NCBI GenBank assembly: GCA_037126765.1
Contig: JBBCBC010000001.1
Location: forward strand, 19,734,622-19,798,621
DNA: 64,000 nucleotides
Source: Stenogyne calaminthoides
Lineage: Eukaryota > Streptophyta > Magnoliopsida > Lamiales > Lamiaceae
Direction of reading: 5' to 3'
A program made the position numbers and the translations under genes. Shown in pieces: positions 45,241 to 58,100 of the stretch; position 1 is the first letter of the stretch, and each line of letters begins with the position of its first letter. Under the pieces are notes generated by a model. That model made no database searches. It was not told where the DNA came from and was given only the letters and a program-made list of their open reading frames with translations.

Positions 45241-48205
45241 TACTATTTTTTATCCCACGTGGGCACCCATTGAACTGCATGCTTCTTATTCAATTTTTCA
45301 TGTTTATCATAATATTTTATTATGCGATGTTTCAGAATTGCAACTTACTAATAGATACAAAATGCACTTTCGTGTGTAATTTTATTTATACTTATTAATA
45401 ATTTGCATAAAAAAAATTATCTATTAATAAATTTCCCTATCTTCTTTTAATAAGCAAGTCTTGCTCACGTATTTCACAGTGCGATCGGTATCATTCTAAT
45501 TCAATAGAAAAGTTATCATTTGTTATGGCGCATCACTTTTTATTATACATGTGGAATATATACAAAAATTATCACTTGTTATAGTGCATCACTTTTAATA
45601 AATTATTTAAAATATTATATTTTAAGGTAAAAATTTGAAAGTACTTTAATAGTAATAAGTTTTTATTAGAAAGTTATATATCGCGTATAGGGTGAAGGTT
45701 CCGTCTCATGCATATATTTGTCTTTATAATTCAACAAAAATTAATGTGAGACCGTCACATGAATTCATGCCGTGAAAATAAGTTAAGAGATGCTAATTTG
45801 AGTGTCGTCTCTTGTCTCTTGGAATGATATCAGTGATATGTACTCATCCATGACCTTTCCGTTATGAGACACTTACGTGAGACGGTCTCATGGTAAGACG
45901 GGGCATAACTTTGGCAATGACGCTTTAAATGCATTGAACTAGTGAAGATAAGATTAGATCAAGGCATAAAATAAAGAAAAAGAAAACGATATGGTATTTC
46001 ATTTTTGATAATTTTGAGATCAATTGCATTTAAAGTCTAGAAGAGTTCAGACGAAGAGGGTTCTTCTTTAATTTTTTTTGTTAGGGGATGCTCAAACTTG
46101 TAAACGCATGCATTAAAGTTTTTCTGAGTTTATCACTTTGTATGTTTAGTAGTACTACTTTTTAAGTGAAAGAGTATTACTATATTATGTGCACTTTTTC
46201 AAATTATCGTTAGGCTATTCTAAATGTATCACTGCATATGTTTTTAACAGTATTTCTTGTTAAAGTGAAACAGTATCACTATTTTGTATATAAATTTATT
46301 TTTTTTTTTTTTGAAACCCACAATCCTTTGGTTAGAAATGAAGAACTTAATGGTTTCAAAAATATAAAAAATGAAGAATGTTATCAATTAAATTATGCAC
46401 GCTCATTTAATAATTAGCTCATTTTAAATAAAACAGAATTAGTAAAAGAAATCAAAAATAGAAAAAGAAGTAAGTGCAGGCTGAGTGGGAATTGGACCCA
46501 CGATAATCGAACGGGAAAAAATTAGTGGAAAACAAAAAGTGAAATAAAGAAAAAAAATATAGAAATGGTATTTAATTGCACAAGTCGAACCACAGTAAGT
46601 AAAGAAAAAGGAAAAGAAGCAAGGAAAAAAAAAACATAAATAAAAGGGAAAAAGGAAAAGAAAAAAAAAACGATCATTGAGTGGAGACGAACCCAAATTC
46701 AGTACAATTCAATTCAGTTTCAATTGCTTGAAACATAAATGGGCTGACCATTAAAGCACACCTAAGCTTCAAACCAATAATACCTTTAAAATATAAATAG
46801 TGCATATTTTAGATCCATTTAACAATATGACTGAACGATGGAGAATATTTCGCGATATCTTCACTTTTTATTATTTTAATATTATTATTAATTACGGAGT
46901 ATATTTCTTAAGTTTAGAGTTTAGAATATTTTAAAAAGATTTATATTAATATATTTTTCTTGTTTATCATTGTAATGATTGGAGAACAAGTTAGTTAGAT
47001 TTTTATTTTCCAGGTGTAATGATTTGGGCATTAATGTCATGTGTCTCAAAATTGAAGAGATAAAATATAATGCCAACGGGAGCGTACACCTGAATTTGCA
47101 TCATCATATATAAAACACAGGAGATTCACTCCTATGATAAATATAAATGGTTGTTTTTCTTGAATAATATTTTTGTTATACATTTACATGATGAATATCA
47201 AATATAAGATATAATTATTTGGATGATTTAAAATATCTTTTTTTAATTGAATATGTGTATTTCTTGGACTTGTCTTATAACTCAGTCTCATATTAAAGTT
47301 AGTCCTTAATGAAACTTGTATAAATTAATACTACAATACTTATCAACCGTTAAAACTACACTTATAAACGAATATCATAATATTAAATGTTATAGGAATT
47401 AATTTATAAGAATAGTGATATCAATTTGGTACAAATTTTCACGTATGATTCCAAAATTTTGGAATTTGATAACTTTTTATACCAACAATATAATATGAGA
47501 GAAAACTATTACGTGAAATTTGTTCAGGGTAAATTTTTTTTTTAATCGTATGCCCTGTTTCACTAAATAATATCACTTGTTTTCTGTCGCGAGTCGTTTT
47601 ATACGGAGAATATTATGTGGCTAATTTGATAACAACTCGCAAACAAAACATACACGTGTATGATAAGCTGTAAATAAGATGAATTTGTGGACCTAGTTAA
47701 ATTTTAATGACTACTCTGGGGGCATACCAAGCGGGGATGTGGTATTGCGAGCTTTACATCGTCTGATATTTGATACACCTTATGAAGATGAATCATTATA
47801 GATGGAGATAATTTGGAGAGTTAAGCCTCCAAAGGTGCTAGGGTTTCTAGTAGGAATAAATGATCACTCGAATTTTTTTTGTTCCTCACCTCTCAAAGCG
47901 TGGGTATGACTTTTACGGGAGATTTTTCTCTGAACCTCTCTCTTCTTTTTTTTTTCCTTTTTATAGCACTCAAACAAGCATGAAATTTGAGTTAGTAAGC
48001 ATAAATTTGGAGACTTGGTCATGCAAGAATCTGATGATATTGCCCGCGTTTCCAACTTCATCTTCTAGATTGATCTTGGAACTTGCTTGTCATAAAAGGT
48101 ACTCTTTTTTGGTCGTCCAAATTAATCTTTTGTTAGGTTGGATGCTTTGTTCGCCTCTTTAACCATGTCGGTTTTTATCTTTGGAATATTTTCCTCTTGA
48201 GCACT
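45241..48205. other. Long AT-rich intergenic stretch
   Basis: No gene recognised. Small items: a duplicated tatcacttgttatagtgcatc block (about 45517 and 45574); gtgagacggtctcatggtaa at 45872, similar to 11669; A-rich/G-rich low complexity at 46440-46690; and at 47803-47860 a plus-strand snippet reading EIIWRVKPPKVLGFL, which resembles the zf-RVT region of plant LINE ORF2 and is probably a tiny LINE fragment. Confidence 0.4.
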
Positions 48206-48590
48206 GCGAGCCCTCGGGATGTCCGGGTCTTGGGATATCCCGAGTGTCGAGCACTCGACCGCCGGAAATCTGAGCTGCGAACATACTGACCCTCAGGATA
48301 TCTGAGGTGCGAACATACTGACCGTCTGGATATCTGAGGTCTTCAGGATATCCGGAGTTCTTGAGCATCTTGACCCTCGGGATATCCGAGGTCTTGAGGA
48401 TATCTGAGTTCTTGAACATATCTTGACCCTCAGGATATCTGAAGTGCGAACATACTGACCCTCAGGATATCTGAACATACTGACCCTCAGGATATCTGAG
48501 GTCTTCAGGATATCTGAGTTGCGAACATACTGACCCTCAGGATATCGAGGTCTTGAGGATATCTGAGTATTTTGGCGCTTTGAGTCCTCA
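48206..48590. repeat. Tandem array of GGATATCTGAG modules
   Basis: At least ten copies of ggatatctgag or variants alternate with gtcttgagg / gtcttcagg and gcgaacatactgaccctca spacers, giving irregular units of about 35-60 bp. One copy reads gatatcgagg where the others read gatatctgagg. Confidence 0.85.
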
Positions 48591-48844
48591 GATTTTCTTA
48601 TGGCCTTCTTGACTTAGCTCATCTGATTCCTTCTTTCCTGACCTGAGTGGCGAATACTTGTCCATTGGGCATGATTATTTAAATATTACACGTGTCGCTC
48701 TTACGTGTTCGATTAATCCTGAATTACTATATCGAACTCAACAATACCCCCAAGTCGAATTATTTATATTCAACATGGGGCCCGGCTGTTAAAATCTTAT
48801 TGGGCCATAGTCGATGTCGTTTCGTATTCTGTGCCGGATTTTCG

Positions 48845-51800
48845 AAATCGAATCCAATATTTATATATACCTTGTTTCTCCGCCTTAAACCCTTTTTTCC
48901 ATTGTCTTTCAATCTTTTCTGTGTCTGAAAATTTCCGGCGAGGGCTTCATCATTCCGGCGAAGAATTTTACTCGGGTAACATTGCGATTCCTTCTCTAAT
49001 TGTGATTATGGCCTCTTTGCTCAAACTCTCTTTGTTCCTCTGAAAGTCGGACCACCATAGTTCCTCTTCTTCCCCTCTGTCGTTAGAATCCCCCGGCGAC
49101 GAAATGTGTCTTGGGAGGCGAATGTCTCGAGTTCAGAATTCGTTGGCAAATTCGGCAACCATTTGTCATTCTTTCCTCTGATTCCGACGAAGCCCTAAAT
49201 GAATTGGATAGGGACTTGGTCCGCAATGATTCTTCGGACGATTCAAATGGTAATTTTTTGCCCCAAATTCAATTGGGTCTAGAAATCATTGATAATGTTA
49301 ATGTTGATAGGAATGACAATGTTGTGAGGGGGAAATTTTGGTATTTGAAACATAAACCGAATCGAACATAGGGGTAGTTGGTGAGCAAAATTCGAGCTTG
49401 ATATACTGTTGGTGTCCTCATAGTCCAACGTATAACGAGTATAATGCTCGTTATAACCCGATTGGCCCGAGCAACCTCGTAGGATTAGGGTTGAGAACAA
49501 GTACCCAAATGAGCAAGATAATGAGCATAATTGATCTTGAATAGGCTCACTTCCGTGATTGGATTTATGAAACCCCAAAAGATGTCTTTTTTGGGCACGG
49601 TGTTCGATGAGCGGGCCGACCAACCCCCGAGGGTTGTGTGTTTATGAATTTAGACACAATGGAAGGCGGCCTTCGATTTCCCCTCCATCCGCCATCACCC
49701 GCTTTGCTCATGGAATGGAACATCACCATTACGCACTCGCCCGAACAGTTGGCATATGATCATGAGTTTTTGACTTTGTTCGGCAAGATGAAGCGAATAC
49801 TATCCTCGAAATGAGCTTGCTCGATTGGTGCACTTGACCCGTCCGAGGGGTGAACACGGGTGGTTGTTCATGCAAGCTAATACCAAGTGCAAAATTATTG
49901 AAGACATGCCGAACAAAATCAGTGATTGGAAGGAAAAGTTTTGGTTCGTTGGGGGTGATTGGAAAAGCACGGCCTCTGGAAGCGAACCAAATGCTCGTTT
50001 AGACATCCCCACTGACTTTGGGGTGTACCGAAGTAAGTGATTTTGTGTCTTTCGTTCTTCGATTTGAACTAATTTTAACTCGCTTTTTATTTCAGGGATT
50101 CTAGCTGCGACGGACAAGGAGACAAACGACGGCTATTTTAGCAGCATTTGGCAAATTGATCTGGAGTCTCGCTCGGAGCGATCTGTGAGAACTCTGAATA
50201 CCGCTGATCAGAGAAAGAAAGGAGGTTTGTTCGTGCCTCCTCATCATCTTGTTGTTGTTAATCCTACTGGTAAGGATTGCCTCTTGTATTTGTATAAGTT
50301 TTATGCCATTTTGCTCGCTGTTATCCTTTTGTGTGTACTGAATTATTTTGTTTATAGCTTTCCCAGCTGTGACCATTGCTGTGAGTACATCTGAATATAC
50401 TGAGATGGCTCGGAGAAAAAAAAGGCCATGAGAGCTTGCCGGATTCAGTGAGCGGGAGGCTCGCCGAACATCTGAGGGGAGGCGGCGAAAGAGCCGTCGG
50501 CGTCGAAATTGGAATCGAGCCGAGCGCAAAAGGAGCACTCGTTCGGTAGAAAAGCGGTCGGGCGAACCGAACTTTGTCGCCAAGAGACCGAGGTGGAGGT
50601 CGGCGGCGGGGGCGAACAAACTTCAGACGGCGCCCGGCGAATAAACTCGAGCAATCTTCGATGCCATTAGGGTGACTTTCGGACCCTAATTGTCGAAGCG
50701 ACGAGGCGGCAATCTCCGTGGTTGGTCAATTTCTGGTCGTTGAAATGGAGGTTGGCACTTCTTCTCCACCTCCTTGGGACCCGATCATGGACTCGCTTTG
50801 AATCTGAGCTCCGGTCCCCGAGGATAAATCATTCTTGGGATGGGATCCGGCTCGTGTGAATAAGTACATTTTGTTCGTCTGCTTTTTTGCTTTGGTTACC
50901 TCGCTCGCTTTTCTCATAATGTTTGCTCGGGTGTATGTATAGGTTGAGTAGGTTGTGCATGCTTGATGCCCAATCGAAGAACTACTTACGCTTTCGCCCG
51001 AGTGTTCGCAAGGTTCCGGCATTCTCGAGCATGTTCGAAAAGCTTGCGGACTCTTCGCTCGAGCATGGACTACCGATCTGGAAGAGTCCACTCTGGGTCC
51101 CCTCCACTGGAAAATTTGCGTGCAGAGTGCAGTGCTTGGGGCCAATCTATGGTCGTTCTTGAGAAAGCTTATGCTCGATCCGCCAACCTCCATGCCAACT
51201 ACTTGGCTTTGATCGAAATTTCGAAGAAAAGGTGGGGCGGTGAAACAAGACTCAGATGAACCGAGGTTGGCTCGGGGACAATCTTCTTCGCCTGGTGATG
51301 CTCACGGCTCGGGAGGATGCCCGCAAGGCTCGGAAAAATGCTTTCGCCGATTTCGGGAAGATGCACGCGCTGGCTCGAAGATGCTTTCGCCCGAACCGAA
51401 GGAGGAATTGATTCACTCTCGGGAGGAGGTGGCCCGATATCTGAAGAGCTCGGGAGGATATGAATGTTGAGCCGTAGACTCAGAAATGTGTCGAGGCCAT
51501 GGAAAATGAGAGGATCTTGCTTCGACAACAAATTCATCATTCTTGAGAGACCAACACTTCGTTTGGGTCTCGAAAATTTAAAGTCTGCGATGATGATGAG
51601 TATGTTGATTCCATGTCCAACTTCTCCTACATTTGTGCCTTCGCCGATCTTTATCCGGTTACGTTTACGCCATGCATCAACAAATGAACAAATTGCCCTC
51701 TTATATCCGGTTTTCAAAGAAGACTGATCGATAACCCCCAGGATCGCGACCTTCTAATGTCAGATTTGAATGATCTGTGTGATTTCTCTGTTCTTCCTGA

Positions 51801-52070
51801 AGGGATCAAAGTTGATGATCCGATTCTGGATGAGGAAGATGGCTCAGATATGAATACCGCTGGTGTTGCTGGCCAAAATCTTGGTGAGTCTGGGGACCGA
51901 CAAAAGTCTGGTGCCGAGCAAAGGGACCTCACTGTGACCGAAAGGAAATGTACCTTCTGGCGAGCATTTGATACCTGACCATACTGAAGGAGTTGTTGCT
52001 GAGGGGGCTGAGCACAATTTGTTCGACATCTTTCTCCCGTCTACCCCCAATTATGAATTTGCTCCTTGAT
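48845..52070 (+). pseudogene. Retrotransposon gag-like spliced gene remnant
   Basis: A TATA-like tttatatata lies near 48858. Downstream, plus-strand blocks in several frames read SSDSDEALNELDRDLVRNDSS (49160-49240), WNITITHSPEQLAYDHEFL (49710-49780), then WLFMQANTKCKIIEDMPNK and WKEKFWFVGGDWKS (49850-49970). These resemble the plant proteins annotated as putative gypsy-type transposon (PF04195-like). Introns are plausible at 50033-50096 and 50270-50358 and in the 50865-50942 interval. A basic region and a coiled-coil-like stretch follow to about 51480, then an acidic tail (51757-51970). Frequent frameshifts break it. Family assignment is by general appearance, without a search. Confidence 0.5.
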
Positions 52071-52424
52071 GTTATTTTTGTTTTGTCGAATATACGTTGT
52101 GTAATTTTTTGTCTTCTTCGCTTTCTGTTCGAACAATGTCTTTAATACTTGTAGTTTTTGCTGACTTCTTGTCTTTTGTTCGAACATATTTACAACTGAA
52201 TGGATGGATTACATACTGAACTGTTTCCTCTAACCTGATTGTTCGATAATTGTTTAGGATGAAAATTGATACTTGTGTTGCTTGATGTTTGCTTTGTTGT
52301 GTCGCGTTAAACTTTGTTGCTTTCGATCTTTGCCCTTTTCTTGAATGAATTCGAACATTGGGTTTACTTTATGCCCGCTCTCGACTTTTTTTCGGTTTTG
52401 ATTGTCTTATTGACGTTGCAATCG

Positions 52425-52735
52425 GTTGATCGTCTTATTTAGGTGCGACCAGGATGGGTTACTTTATGAACCCCCTTTCTTGGTGCCGCGATCATCTTAT
52501 TTAGGTCGCGATCACTTCGTCTTAGGGCCGTCTTATTTAGGCTGCGACCCGCGCTCATCGCCCGGCTTTTACTTCTGGGTATCTGTAAGTCTGAGTCGTC
52601 TTTTCTGACGACTCGTAACCATTACTCGTTTTTTTTCATGCGGGAATCAGTCTGAACTAACTCGTTAAATCGGTGAACATAGACTTGGGCTCGTTAAATC
52701 TTTGTTAAGGTCGTCCGAACTTAGGTCGCGACCTC
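52425..52735. repeat. Dispersed short repeat cgtcttatttaggtcgcgacc
   Basis: The module tcttatttaggt(c)gcgacc occurs at about 52434, 52495 and 52530, with a further decayed copy near 52722. It lies downstream of the gag-like remnant and may be part of that element's untranslated end. Confidence 0.6.
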
Positions 52736-52799
52736 AAATAGGCTTGAACTAGAAAATCTTAGCAAACAAAAGTACATATATCTTTCTTTTTTTTTTGCA

Positions 52800-53067
52800 A
52801 CACTTTGTATTCTATTACAACCTTCATATTTGAAGAAGACTAATCTATTACACAACTATAGATATCGGACTAGGGTTTTGAATTTAAACCTTGTCTTGAG
52901 TGAACCTGAACCGCCCTCACCTTGTCCGCGGAATTGATGTTGACAAGGATGTGGCACATCATCCTGTCTACCCTTCTTTTTCTTAGTAACATGCTCAAGC
53001 AAAGAAGAACATAAGCTTTTTTCCCTCCCGGACAAGCCGTGATTATCGAGGTCGGGCATGGCATGAG
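52800..53067 (-). other. Unidentified minus-strand reading frame
   Basis: A 67-codon frame (53059-52856) with a KKKKGRQDDVPH basic patch, overlapped by an 80-codon frame. I recognise no family. It directly abuts the left edge of the minus-strand copia element and could be target-site sequence. Confidence 0.25.
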
Positions 53068-55171
53068 TGTTCCCGTGTAAATGAGTCTTACACGTGTATG
53101 GGAGGAATACACGTGTTCGGTGTTTTTAAAACTTTTTCTTCTCGAGGTCGACTTGGGTCGATAATCCTCAAGATTAGGTTACGAGAAGCACAGATCGCTT
53201 TGAGTCAAAGTCTCATCGAGACAAAGGATCTGAAATTTCTTCGATACCTCGGATAATCCCAACCCAATCCTCGAGTTTGAGAGATCCTGAGTTGCTTGGA
53301 TCGGATAACTAACTTCTTGAACCCTCGGAAGAGTAAGTTCGGTTTGGTAACTATCTGTTCTAGCTACTTACTTCGGATGTCTTGAATGGTTGGCCCTTTA
53401 GTTTATACTTTCGTTTTAAGCTTTGTTTGAAAAACCTTCCTTTAATGGAATAGTGATTAGGTTGTGATTCAATTACATGCAACTTCCAATGGATTGATTC
53501 AAACCGAAATATCGGTGAAAATATGCTTTCAAACTCGGTGATGCAACAATTAAGCACAAATAAAAAAGCGATAAACAACACAACAAGTTTATAGTGGTTC
53601 GAGAGACTCAAGCTCCTACATCCACTCTCTCGATCCTCGGAGAAATTCACTAATCACTTCGAGCTTTTACGACTACCTCGCGTAGTTTACTTTACTCAAC
53701 TTCGGCCTGAGCTTTACTTACTCCACGTGGTTTACTTTACTCAACCCGACCTTGAGCTTTACGACTACCTCCGTAGTTTACTTACTCAAAACACAAACAA
53801 GTTTTCGGACTACCTCACGAAGCTTACTAACTTCTCCTCTAGAGTTTTTTTCGACTACTCCATGTAGTTTACTAACTCTTTACAACTCTTCTCACCAACA
53901 AACACACTCCAACTACCTTCTCGAGGGTTTGGGGTTTCTCGGTTGGTTTCAACTAGGATGAGATATCCTTTACAATGAAGTACAATGCAAATGGTTGGGA
54001 TATCTCGACTAAGCTTCGGATATGTCTTATCAAGCTAGGCTTAGTTTAGTGAGCTCTCTTCAATATAAAAAAGCACTTGGGAAATTCTAGGTTTTTCGAG
54101 TGCTTCAACTTTATGATAATAAGTTTGAGCTCTTGAGTTGCTTACAAATTTCCGTAACCTTACAATGTAGAGGGTCACAAGTATTTATAGGCATACACCA
54201 AGGTCACTCTTTTGAAAACTATCCGTTGGAGAGATAACCCCGTGAGTTTCCTCTTATGGTGTGTGAGAACGGTTATATTTAGGGTTTGAAACTCCCTAAC
54301 ACGTTTTTTAATGAATAACCTTTCATGTGTAGCCGGTCTTCACTTTTTGCAATCTGGAACTTTTGTACTTGACATCTTTTTTTCAAATGACATCGATGTC
54401 GATTTTTTGTCTGATCTTGTCTTTCTCTTTTTAACTTTTGTCTCGGTTAAGGTAGACACCTTTTAACGACTCTTTTGGTTACAAACTACGAGTTGATATA
54501 ACCTTAACAACACTCGACTTAGTTCGCTTTTTTGCGCATTTGAATGTCTTGGCAAATATCTATTTTCTAAGGAATTGCGATCTTCCGATGTTGCGTCCTT
54601 GGATAGATATTCTTAGTGCCTCGGAACATTCGGGTTTATCTTGAGCATTCATTACATTCTTGAGTCTTGATAATTCTTTGCCTTCTTGATATTCTTGATC
54701 TTCGATCTTGATCTTGCGACTTGAGTCTTCGAGTCTCCGGTCTTTTGAGTCTTGAGTCTTCACAAGTATCTTGGTGATATCTTTGAATCTTCATCTTGAG
54801 TCTTGATTCCTCGATTTCATCTTGAGTCTTCAATATCTCGATTTCTGGTCTTCTTGATTCTCGATTTCTCAATTGAGTCTTGATTCTCGATTTCTCCGAA
54901 GTCTTGATTCTCAATTTAAGATTAAGTCTTGAAACTTGGGTTTCATCTTCAAAACTTTCGGTTTCTTCGAAAACATATCTTGAGTTCTTGAGTCTTGAAA
55001 CCTATCCCGATCTATATCTGCTTTGTTATACATTTTGCGGATAACATCCTGAATACTCTAAAACCCCGAATCTGACTCAACTATCAAGATCATTCTCGAA
55101 CATGTCATACTTTCGGGGTTTTGGGATCTTAATCAAAATCATATATCTTTTATTAAATTCATCTCCCAACA
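53068..55171 (-). repeat. 3' LTR of the SIRE-like element
   Basis: On minus it starts TGTTGGGAGAT at 55171, directly after the polypurine tract, and ends near 53068 (cgggaaca). The other LTR ends tgttggtccc at the equivalent place, so the last few bases here are altered. About 2.1 kb. It contains the tagtggttc-gagactcaagctcc block shared with the solo LTR at 18633. Confidence 0.8.
54620..54990. repeat. TCTTGA-rich low-complexity stretch in the LTR
   Basis: About 370 bp built mostly from tcttga, cttgag and tctcgattt units. The counterpart in the other LTR lies beyond the window end. Confidence 0.85.
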
Positions 55172-55184
55172 ATTTCCCCTTTTT
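55172..55184 (-). promoter_or_regulatory. Polypurine tract of the SIRE-like element
   Basis: On minus, aaaaaggggaaat runs directly into the LTR start TGTTGGG. This is the site where plus-strand DNA synthesis would begin, and it fixes the 3' LTR edge. Confidence 0.85.
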
Positions 55185-58100
55185 GATGATGCCAAAACCT
55201 ATCTTGTTACAAACATATAACCTATACTCGGGTTTTGATTTTATCCTATTACAAGATTGGTTATGTCTCCCAACAATTTCTGAATCGAGAGAATCTCCCA
55301 ACAAATTCGAGAGTCTCCCAACAATTAATAATTTCTTGAAGAATGAATCTTCTTAAATAGTTCATCACCAAATACTTAAACAATTAATTCGGATCGAGAC
55401 ATTCATTCAAAGATATCAAATATAAAAGACATGTAAATAAGATAATGAGATATTATCTTTTGAGCATAAATGATAAGTTTTTCATTGATGATTGGTATAT
55501 CATTCTGATTACAATGAGTCTTATCAACAAAATCAAAAAGACAAAAATTTAAAGATTACGAGAATCTTACGAGTCTTGATCTTGATCTTGATTTGGCTCT
55601 TGATCTTACGCTCTTCGATTTGCTTCTTCTTCAACTTCATCGGTAGGGCACCTCCAGTCGAACATTCCGAAATACCTCTTCTTGAGTTCATTTCTTTCCT
55701 TAATGATATCCTGATTGTTTCTGTCAAACCCAACCCGAACCAAAGATACGGAGCAATTTCTTGAGTAATGGCCTTCTCGTTCACCAAGTCATTACCAAGT
55801 CTTGGAGGAGGGTAGGAATATGGACCAAGGGGCTACTATCTGCGCCTCTCCTTCATCCGTCAAGGTTCATCCAACTTTGGAGATATTTTGGATAGAAGGT
55901 TAGGAGATATTCAATGAACGCCGTTCGATCTGAGTTTTCCCTCTCTCCACTCCACGAGCACATCATAATAGAACCCGGAAAGGTTCTCTTGACCTCTTCC
56001 CAAACATCGTTGAATTTGATAGGCATCCATTTGTCAACGTGGGGCCACTTCGATCTTTTGATGTCTCTCTCCTTTTGCTCGCAAACTTTTTGAATCCACT
56101 CGCCCGCTCGCTCTTCTTGATCTTCTTCCCGATCCGCAGGTATGCACGAGACCGAAAGCATTTCTTTCTTAGCTTTATTATCTGGAGTGTCTTGAGCATT
56201 CTTCGTATTGAAGACTTTCTTCTTCTGGCGACTGCAGACTCTTCCAATTCCTCCATCGACTTTCTACTGCCTTTGGCTTAGAAGCCTTAGCTTCGCTTCT
56301 TTTCGGGTTGAACAATGCCCAAAGCTTTCCTCTTCATAAGCGATTCAAGAAGAACTGGCTTGTTCCAACCTTAGTTCTAGCACTCAGTTTCTCTCTTGCA
56401 ACATCAAGCATGGTTTCCTCAGAAACTCGAGTGTAGATAGGCTTCTCCACCTGAGCGAACTTCATCTTGTTAGTAGTTTCAACTTCTTTCAAGGCTTTGG
56501 ATAGGTTATACATTTCAGCATCTTTCTGCGCCTTTTTTCTTCAAAAATCGTGCCCAATAACTTCCTGAAGTCTTCACCTTCCTTTTCCCCTTCTTGCACC
56601 GTAATTTGGAAGAAATCTGGAGAATCTTTGTGTCCATGTGATATTGCTCTTTACTCACACAGCGCACCTCTCCTCCTTATATCGATCTTGTTAAATCTTC
56701 CAAATTTCACGAGGTTGGTTCTTAGCCACGAAAAATTCTTCAAAGAGATGGGCAAACTGGCCAGAGAGAGCATCTTTAAACATCTCTGTCATCTTGGTCA
56801 TGAGCATTGAGCTCATTTCCTCAACAGCAGATTTGATCATCACTTCATTCCTCTCTGCCAATTTCACTTCTCTAAAATGCGGTTCTCTCTGGTGTCTTCA
56901 TTTGATTCGGCCTTTCGGCTCATTTCCAAATTTGACTCCTCCAAATTTTTCATTAAACTTATCTTCCATGGAGGTCATCTGTGAGGTCGAGTGTTTTGGA
57001 TTTGCACCGGTTCAAGAAGAGTGACTAAGATTCTCCATCTTCCGAGCTTGGGCGGCGATGTTTCTTCCATCCGAGCAATCTTGTTCATCATTGGCTCAAC
57101 CTTCTCAAAGCTTCTCCATCAAGGGAGTGAGGTCGATCTCGGGAACCTTCTCAGACCTACATCTTTTATTGATCATCTGAGGTTCGAACCTGACCCGGGG
57201 GTTTGTGCGCTGAAGCTTCGACTTCATCCCGAGCTCCGGTCTCCAATCGAAGCTTCGATCATCATCATCGAACAATTGAGAATTAAAGATAGAACTTTTC
57301 AAAGAACTTTGGCATAATTGTGAATAGTGCGAAAAAGTACGAAGAAGTCTTAGCTTAAACGATGAAGTTGAATGATTTCAGTTGATCTGCCTGAGAAGTT
57401 TCTTCTCCATCCGAGATTGATCCTCGGCATCTCCTTGTTGGTCCCCGTCTTGAAATTTGTCTCTGCCTGCTAGGGGCACCAACCCGATAGCTTTCCTCCT
57501 ATCTTCTTACGAACCAACTTCATCAAAATCGGAATTTTTCATCTGAGCTTTGTCCTCACCCGAATCTGAAGCCCGATCGGGAAAGGCCATCCCTCATTCC
57601 ACTCTTCCCTCTGAATCTCGGCAATATCAAGCATCTCCTTAAAAGAGTCGATTGAGGATGAAAACCGTCACCTTAATCAGAAGAAGATATCTTCATCGAG
57701 GGAATGAAATTCGGTATCGGTCGAGATGAGCTTTTTTTCTTCAACCTTAAATACGGTTCGGTCGAAGCATCGTTTGGATCAAAAAGTCCCTTTCGGGAAC
57801 TCATCGGAATAAAATTTTGCTCCCGAGTCTCTTTAGTGTCAGGTCAGCCTCGGTTGCATCCGAGTGGGTTCGAGGGGCTTGGCATATCCTCAGATTGACT
57901 TTGCTCTTATGTCAACTCTTTGGTAGGAATCTCGAGGCAAGGTTCGCTTTAAAATTTCTGAGAACTTTTAATCAATGGGAAGTCTCAAGAACCTCGAAGA
58001 AGACACGCTCACCGGTTTCGCAGGCCTTAGAGATAACTGAGCCAAAACTTGCAATGGCGAATCGGCGGTTTGGCCCTCGGGTTGAATCTCTTCTTTAATC

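Noticed and set aside
48159..48478. Minus-strand frames with repeated DIxR and GYPE-like residues
   Set aside because: Translations of the tandem GGATATCTGAG array, open only because the repeat lacks stops in those frames.
52856..53059. KKKKGRQDD frame as a host nuclear protein
   Set aside because: Too short, overlaps another frame, and directly adjoins an LTR edge. Evidence is insufficient.
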